Shown here: positions 57,149 to 64,000 of the stretch, one piece after another
Layout: each line of letters starts with the position of its first letter
Position numbering within the stretch: position 1 is the stretch's first letter
Assembly (NCBI GenBank): GCA_028554645.1
Contig: JAQOOI010000017.1
Location: 1,178,001 to 1,242,000, forward strand
Length of the DNA: 64,000 nucleotides
Reading direction: 5' to 3'
DNA from: Omphalotus guepiniiformis
Taxonomy: Eukaryota > Basidiomycota > Agaricomycetes > Agaricales > Omphalotaceae
Translations under genes and position numbers: made by a program
Notes under the pieces: model-generated
Seen by the model: only the letters and a program-made list of their open reading frames with translations
Databases searched by the model: none
What the model was told of the DNA's origin: nothing

Positions 57149-59138
57149 ATGGCTCCTGTTGCGACAAACGCTACTGTTCTTGAAACTCCCTCGGATTTCA
57201 AATCCTCACCAGCAACTCCTCCTACCCTGAAGCCTACCTCCATCATTCATCGAACGCCTTGGAGACCTCCAGTCGCTATCAACGGTGAAGGCATCTACCT
57301 CGACTTGGAAGATGGACGACGGGTTATCGATGGTGTCGGAGGGGCTGCTGTTGCCTGTGTTGGTACTAGTCATCCGACCGTCATCAAAGCTATCAAAGAT
57401 CAACTAGATCGCGTTCCGTGTACGTCTCCAGAAGTCATGCCATGCTAGTCTTCGCTGATTCGTGGCCTAGATGTATACAACATGCAGCTGTCCAATGAAC
57501 CTGCTGAAAAACTTGCCAAGATGTTGATCGATAGTGGAAAGGGCGCATTTGAACTATGTGGCTTTGCGTCCGGAGGTGCGACCGAATTCCTGCTAAGTTA
57601 ATCTCCGGTCTAATGCACGCCACCAGGATCTGAGGCAATGGAAGGTCTGATTAAGCTCGCTAGGCAGGTAAGAGACTTTCTATAGGTTCATCAGCGTCTC
57701 AAATGACTCGATCCTTCCAGTACTTTGAAGAAACCGGACAACCAAAAAGGAAAAATTTTATTGCCCGGCAATTGTCATTCCACGGGAACACTGTAGCTAC
57801 TCTTTCGCTGGCTTATCATCCCGGTCGTCGCGCCCCGTACGAGGCAATCCTCGACCACGAGAACTTCCATCACGTTTCTCCCGCATATGCAAAACGTTTC
57901 CAGGGACCCGATGAGACGGAAGAACAGTACGTGCAAAGGCTTGCAAAGGAACTCGAAGACAAATTCATTGAGTTGGGCCCTGACACTGTTATTGGCTGTG
58001 AGTGATATGCTTGTGATCTGTTGCATATCGAGAAGGTCTGATTCAATGATCATAGTTGTTGCTGAGACTGTAGTCGGTGCAACTACGGGTGTTGTTGCCG
58101 CTCCTAAGGGGTATTTCGCTGCCATGAAAGCTATTTGTCATAAATATGGCGCCCTCTTTATGCTTGATGAGGTCAGTATACTTCTCAGTACTCATATATA
58201 CGCCGCTATCTCACTTTGGCTCATAGGTGATGAGTGGGATGGGCCGTAAGTTGTATCCAGGTTCATGAGTTTTTCTGGAATACAAATATACCGATAGGAA
58301 TGGGAACTCTACATGCTTGGGAGTCTTTTGGAGACGGGGCAGCCGTAAGTCAACTGTTCAGGCAGTAATGTAATAGATATAGCAAGCTCATGATGCAAAC
58401 TAGCCGGATATACAAGCTGTTGCCAAAGGTCTCGGTGGAGGGTAAATCAAATTAAATTTTCAATGGGAGTGACACTGATTCTTTGTTGTAGCTACGCCTC
58501 TATTGGTGCGGTCTTGATGTCAAAGCAAGTTGCAGAAGGTATCCGTGGCAAATCCGGCATATGGAAGCACGGCCATACATACCAGGCATGTGTTGTTTTT
58601 CTTTCTTCGATCCTGTCGACCTAATTTTGGGTGATGAATAGGCCAATCCCCTGGCCTGTGCTGCATCAGTTGCGGTTCAGGAGGTAGTCATTGCCGAGAA
58701 TTTACTTGAGAATTGCCGTGTACAAGGAGCCTATCTTTGTCAGTCTATCCTTTCCAGTAATTTACTTGTTCGTTTACTGAATTTTCTCTAGCAAAGCTTC
58801 TGAGGGAGCGCCTCCAAGGCTCAAACTCACTTGCTGCGCCATACACTTTTGATGTCCGTGGTGGCGGGCTATTTTGGGGCATTGAGTTTGACCTCGACAC
58901 GCCCCAGGCGTCCAATGTAAACATGAAGGGTGAATCATTTGCCATGGTTGTACAAGCTCGTGCTCTCCAGAAGAACTTGATCGTGATGGGTCTTGCAGGA
59001 GGCTCAAACCTCGAGGGAACAAAAGGAAGTCATGTCCTTCTCGCTCCCGCGTACAACGTGACCAAGGAGGAAATTGAAAAGATTGTTGACGTCTTCACCG
59101 AGACCGTTGAGGAGGTTTTGAAGGAGAACATGGTCTAG
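57149..59138 (+). CDS. Class III PLP-dependent aminotransferase
   Basis: Transfers an amino group, usually from a distal amine, to an oxo-acid using pyridoxal phosphate. Start at 57149 (M-A-P-V-A-T-N-A-T). The fold-type I landmarks are VIDGVGGAAVACVG near 57335, FASGGSEAMEGLIKLAR near 57570-57665, FHGNTVATLSLAYHPGRRAPY near 57778, a segment ending MLDEV with the PLP-pyridine Asp near 58165, and KGLGGGYASIGAVL with the Schiff-base Lys near 58425. HTYQANPLACAA and VRGGGLFWGIEFD follow. It ends at 59138. Introns (about eight) split the core into small exons. The family includes ornithine, GABA and diaminopelargonate-type enzymes. This subgroup resembles fungal unassigned omega-transaminases, so the substrate is not known. 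Confidence 0.93.
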
Positions 59139-59319
59139 AGTACATTTGTTAATAGAACTCAGAACGCAAAAATGAATCATGCCGCTTTCGATTACATAAT
59201 ACCGAAGAACTCTAAAGTAGGGTACTGGCCGGCAACTAAGGTCTTTACGACGACGACAAAGACGTGCTGGCATTTCTTCTTGATTAAGTACTACATCGAT
59301 GGCTGGGTGCATTTACTAA

Positions 59320-62300
59320 ATGGACTTTCCATCATCGCATATTCAAGAAGCCACTACCAGTCCATCTACATCAAGACCTCGTCCTCACCTCGACCAAGAC
59401 TCAGCAGATTCCACAGAAACCAAGCCATTGCGATCAAGCGCAAGAGTAAAAGCAGCAAAACAGAAATCTCAAGAGAAGGGTCAACAGAAGGAAAGCAATC
59501 TGTCTACTGCAGAACAACAGTCATCTTCAGCGATACCTGCTGACTCGGCCGTCTCTCGCGGAACCCGAGCGAACTCCTCGACCAACTCCAAACGATCTCG
59601 CGAAGCAGCTTCAGGGAAGGGTAAAGCAAAAGATCCCGCAGAAGAACCAGCTCGGAGACGGTGAGTCTTGTCCTCGTCGTCTGACTTCTGTTCGCGACAC
59701 TCAGTTGCGTGCACAGTACTCGTCGCAGTGCTTTAGCATCAAACACTCCCCTGACAATCAACGAACCCACCAAGGACGCCAAAGGCAAGAAACGTGCAGC
59801 ACTGGAACCACCTTCCGACGAAGAGGCTTCAGGTCCATCCACTAAGCGCGCCAGAACTTCCTATTCTCTTCGCTCTCACACAACGACATCAGAATCTCTT
59901 GAAATGCCCCGAAAGACAAGGTAATTATTCTAATTCGAGTAAACACCGTCAAAAAACTAATCAGCATGTGTAGGTCCATCGCCAAAGGAAAAATGGCTTC
60001 GAAGGCGAGGGCTATTGCGGTGGCGGGCTCGTCCCAGCAGCATGACGAAGATGTGGAGATGCTAGATTCAGAATGCAAGCATGAATCAGATCATGATGAA
60101 GGAGTAGTTGAACCGATGGATGACGGTGAGGGAGAGAATGAAGAGGGCTCAGAAGATGGGCATGAGCCCCACGATGATGAAGATAACGGAGTGGACGACG
60201 ACGATAATGACGATGAAGGAGGCGATAACGAAGATTCTTCACCAGGTCATACAGGTGGTATGTCGGGCGGCTTGGATGAAGCAGCGGCACTGGCCATCTT
60301 CGGTGACTACCGTCAATTTGGCTCTTACATGATGTCTCTTTCTTCGCGTCTCAAGACCATGTTGAATAACATCAAGAGCACTGCTGATCCTACAACCCGT
60401 CTCGTCACACTGCAGGAACTCAGTGAATTGCTCAGTATCAGCACCGAAGATACTTTAGCTGGTTCATTCCAAGTAGAGCAGTTTGTTCGAGAGCTTGTCA
60501 AAATTCTTGGTGGACGTGGCGTCGATGAGGATGAGGACGGGGATGCAGCTGAAGATCGAGACGAAGACGCTGCTCTCGTTGCTGCTCTGGCAATGAGTAC
60601 CGGTGGCTCATATTCGGGTGATGAGAACCTCGAAGCGCAGGTTCTTGCCTGTCGATGTTTAGCTAATCTCATGGAAGCTCTTCCCGGCGTCGCTCATACC
60701 GTTGTGTATCACGGTGCCATTCCAGTGCTATGTAGCAAGTTAATCGAAATATCCTATATCGACCTTGCTGAACAGACATTAAGTGTACGTAATCTCCTCC
60801 TTATGGTTTATATTATCTTGTTTAATGAACTGTTATTATAGACTCTGGAGAAAATCTCCGAGGAGTTTCCTAGCTCAATCGTCCGTGAAGGCGGCTTGGC
60901 CGCACTTCTCAATTATCTCGACTTTTTCTCTATTGCAGTGCAGAGAACAGCTCTACAAGCGGCTGCCAATTGCTGCCGCAATGTCTCTTCCGAGCATTTT
61001 GCCATGATCAGCGGTGTTTGGCCCATTATCAGGAATTGTCTCACGTATTCCGACCAGCGGTTGGTCGAGTTCGCATGCCTCTGCGTCATCCGTGTGATTG
61101 ACTCGTACCATCGTGCATCCACCGAGAATCTTGAAGCCCTCGTAGACACAGACTTGATCAGTGCAGTCAATCAATTACTGCTTCCTGCTGGGGGGTCACC
61201 TTTGATAGCTGCAAACACTTACACACTACTTCTCCGTGCTCTGTCGACCGCTGCGAAAGCGAGTCCCAAGATTACTGTCGCACTCCTTGAAGCGGACATC
61301 GTTGATACCCTGTATCAAATATTGACCGGTGTCCTCCCATCTGCTTCGGACAATGGATCGGAACAAGGTGGCGCCGCTGGTGGTCAAGGTCTGGGTGGCG
61401 GTCTTGCGGACATGACCGTTATGGAAAATCTCGCTCACAGACCAAAAGATCAAGTGGAAGAGACTCTTAGTTTTATCTCCGAGTTGATGCCTCCTCTGCC
61501 TAAAGGTATGCTGCGCGTGTTGCGGTTACATTGAATGAAAGCTGATTGTGAAATGCCTTCTAGATGGAGTCTTTGACCACAAATCGTACACTGAGAAGTC
61601 TTTAGCAAGAATGATCAAGGCTAAAGCTAAGGCAGAGAAAGCAGCGGCACGACAGGCTGCTCAAGCACCCCTAGTTGCGGCCATGTTCCTTGGCCCTCCA
61701 CCCGCCTCGCCCGCTCCGGAAGAAACTCACACCCCCGAGGCCAGTGGTATTGACGCTCCTGCTGCGGAGGCCGAGGCTACTCCACTGCCTGGTCGAACAG
61801 AACTCCTTCGATCCAAACCCGTGGTCGTTGGGAGGTTCATGCAGTTGACTGTGCCTATTCTTATCGATGTTTACGCTGCCAGTGTCAACACCCCAGTTAG
61901 GGTAAAGACATTAACCGGTCTGTTGAAGGCCGTCAGCTTCCTTGATGCAGATGGCCTTAAGAAGGTTCTCGCAGTGAGTGATTCTTGCTGTCTAGTATTG
62001 AACAATATTCATTCCAGAATTTCAGTTCGTTCCCGTGGCGAGTTTTGCTTCTTCAATATTATCTTCCCGGGACCACCCTACTTTAGTAATAGGTGCTCTG
62101 CAGTTGGTTGATTTACTGTTGGGGAAAACGCCACTCTTATATAAGCCGGCTTTCCGTCGAGAAGGTGTTTTCCATGAGATCGAGACTCTTGCAGCTCGAA
62201 CACTAACCTCATCCAAATCGAAGGAGAAAGCGGACAAAGAAAAGGACAAAGACTCCTCCGAAGCTGGATCCGCCCCTGATTTGGGTACTGGCATCGCCAC

Positions 62301-64000
62301 CCCAGTGTCTTCTGCTGCCCCCACAATACCAGGCTATAGAAAGTTGACGTCACTCTCCCTCGAGCCCGAGGATGCTATTACTTTGCGTGCTCGTATCATC
62401 AAATTCAAACATCTTTCGGGTGATGAGCATACGGATGGGGACAATACTCTTGAGGGTTTACGCAGTCTTGTCGACCGTCTTAATGTCCGAGATGCCTCTG
62501 AACAGGAGTTGTCAGAGGCTTTGTGGGATCTCACGACACTTTTTGCTTCTCCTCATACTTCCGTCTCTAGTTTTGAGCTACTGCAAAGCGGCGTTGTAGA
62601 TGGCTTGCTTCAATTTGCCACTGACAGTGATCGCAAGGGTGCGTATTCTTAACTGTACTGATTCTTGGAGTACTGACCGCTGTTGATAGTCAACGTTACT
62701 CGCCGAAAGGAGTTACTGCTTGACTCTCTTGTCAGTAGGCGAAACAAAATCATGCCCAACTCGCAGACTCCTTTTACTACGTTTGTGAAGAAGCTGCAAG
62801 AGAGTCTCACAAGAATGGAGTCGTTTGAAGTGGTGACAGTTTCTCAAGGATCCGATGGTAAGACGCGAGTTCCTTGATTGTGTTCCGTGACATTCAGACA
62901 GTGTTTTCTAGATTCAAAACGGAGCTCTCCTTCCTTGTTAGCACGTCAGCTCCGACTTCGCCTAGTGGCAGAAGACGATTCTGGCATTCCGCGTAACCTA
63001 CACAACATCGTCGTCTCCATACATGCCATCGCCACCTTTCAAGCCCTCCATGACTACCTCCGACCTCGTGTCGCAGGCTTGCTTGGCGGTGGCTCACGGC
63101 TATCAGGAATGCTTGCTGCCCTCGCAGCATCAGGCTTCACCAGTTCGTCCTCAAGAGGCAATGCTGGCGAACCTGGTCGTACGGATTCTGCTCTACCACC
63201 TGTTCCTACATCGGATTCAGCATCAACGCCTCACGTGGGCAGTTCCTCAAATGCCTCGACTTCAAGTTCGGCAAGCGCTCCTGTAACTCGGCGTCGAAGT
63301 CAGCGATTAAGTGCAAAGAGAACTTCGACAGAAATAGATGCACAGGCTGAAACCTCCTTAGCTGGTGCCGATTCTGTCGCGTCCGCATCAGAAATGCCGC
63401 CAGCGCCTGCACCACCAGAGTCGGCCGCCAGTGAAACAGTCTTGGACTCTGAGATGCAAGCAGACTTCACTGATGACGAGGTTGATGCCGAAGTTTTCGA
63501 CGAGGAAGAAGTTGATCCTGACACGTCAATATCTGATAAGACAATCACACTTGCAGTCGCAGAAGGTAGAATGTTCTCGTCATCGTTGGTCGAGAACCAC
63601 TAAATTTTCTATTTCAATAGATGGCTCTAAAGTCGAGGCACAAACTCCCGATGGGACCCGTGTAGCCACCCCCAATCCAAATGCATCTCTAAAGGAAGGG
63701 TCTATCTCGTCACGACCCACTTCGACATCACGACCTTCATACGCTGCGGCATTGAAGACAAAACCGACTGATTGGCATCTGGAGTTCGCTATGGACGATC
63801 ATGTCCTACCCTTGGACCTTACGATTTATGGGGCAATCCATCAACACGAAATGAGAAAGAAGGCGGGACCCTTACCATCTAGCCTTTTGTGGCAAGGCAT
63901 ATACACTGTCAAATTCAAGAAAGTCGCTGGTCCTCCACCTGTCTCTGATAGTAAGTATCATATCGTCTCTCGACTCCTTTAACTAATCTTGAATCAACAG
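59320..64000 (+). CDS. UFD4: UFD4/TRIP12-like HECT-type E3 ubiquitin ligase, 3'-partial
   Basis: Ubiquitin ligase of the ubiquitin-fusion degradation pathway. Start at 59320 (M-D-F-P-S-S-H-I-Q-E), a long Ser/Lys/Arg-rich and acidic N-terminus (DDGEGENEEGSEDGHEPHDD). The Arm-type helical region begins LDEAAALAIFGDYRQFGSYM near 60271. It continues with LVTLQELSELLSISTEDTLA, LACRCLANLMEALPGVAHTV, and ALQAAANCCRNVSSEHF near 60955. Another conserved block lies at DKTITLAVAEG and at the last exon (YGAIHQHEMRKK), before the gene runs off the window. Introns lie at about 59660-59716, 59923-59974, 60785-60841, 61506-61563 and several further right. The catalytic HECT domain with its Cys would lie outside this window, so E3 activity is inferred from the TRIP12-type repeat region. 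Confidence 0.85.

Noticed and set aside
1..64000. CRISPR arrays, rRNA genes, biosynthetic cluster or mating-type locus
   Set aside because: No spaced repeat array, no rRNA sequence, no backbone enzyme of secondary metabolism and no homeodomain, pheromone or receptor genes were seen.

Overview
The window looks like nuclear DNA of a mushroom-forming basidiomycete (Agaricomycetes). Genes are dense, lie on both strands, and are split by many short GT-AG introns of about 45-70 nt. The gene content is fungal: a holocytochrome c synthase, a GPI-type chitin deacetylase, a DEP-RhoGEF-citron-homology protein, and a large DNA transposon of the Tnp2-like kind common in basidiomycetes. The species cannot be read from the sequence.

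Layout. 1-4804: DUSP/UCH ubiquitin protease, 5' end outside the window. 4996-5066: tRNA-Gly(GCC). 5250-7270: dihydroxyacetone kinase. 7493-9957 and 17828-19835: two sugar transporters of the major facilitator superfamily, both on the minus strand. They are separated by a 7152-bp DNA transposon at 10443-17594 with about 53-bp terminal inverted repeats and a 7-bp target duplication. The element carries a three-exon transposase gene and two accessory genes. 20880-23755: two mitochondrial biogenesis genes (heme lyase, TIM44). 23948-26631: WD40 protein. 26795-29756: SEC1. 29757-31286: a 1.5-kb gene-poor stretch with one candidate small gene. 31287-32907: proteasome ATPase RPT4. 33016-33097: intron-bearing tRNA-Pro(AGG). 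33264-36349: secreted S10 serine carboxypeptidase. 36723-39950: G-patch spliceosome disassembly factor (TFIP11/Ntr1). 40267-40937: SUS1, with a GC-AG intron. 41775-42149: small unknown gene. 42634-45888: PRP6. 46221-50959: Rho1-type GEF. 51200-53206: chitin deacetylase. 53821-56216: carnitine acetyltransferase with signals for both mitochondria and peroxisomes. 57149-59138: class III aminotransferase. 59320-64000: 5' part of a UFD4/TRIP12-like ubiquitin ligase, which runs off the right edge.

Most genes are conserved housekeeping genes and there is no biosynthetic cluster. Some neighbours share themes (two mitochondrial genes, two spliceosome genes around SUS1, a cell-wall GEF beside a chitin deacetylase), but operon-like coupling is not implied. 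The most unusual object is the intact-looking transposon. Its ends and target duplication do not follow the classical CACTA pattern, and it inserted at the edge of a perfect 22-bp palindrome between two sugar transporters.
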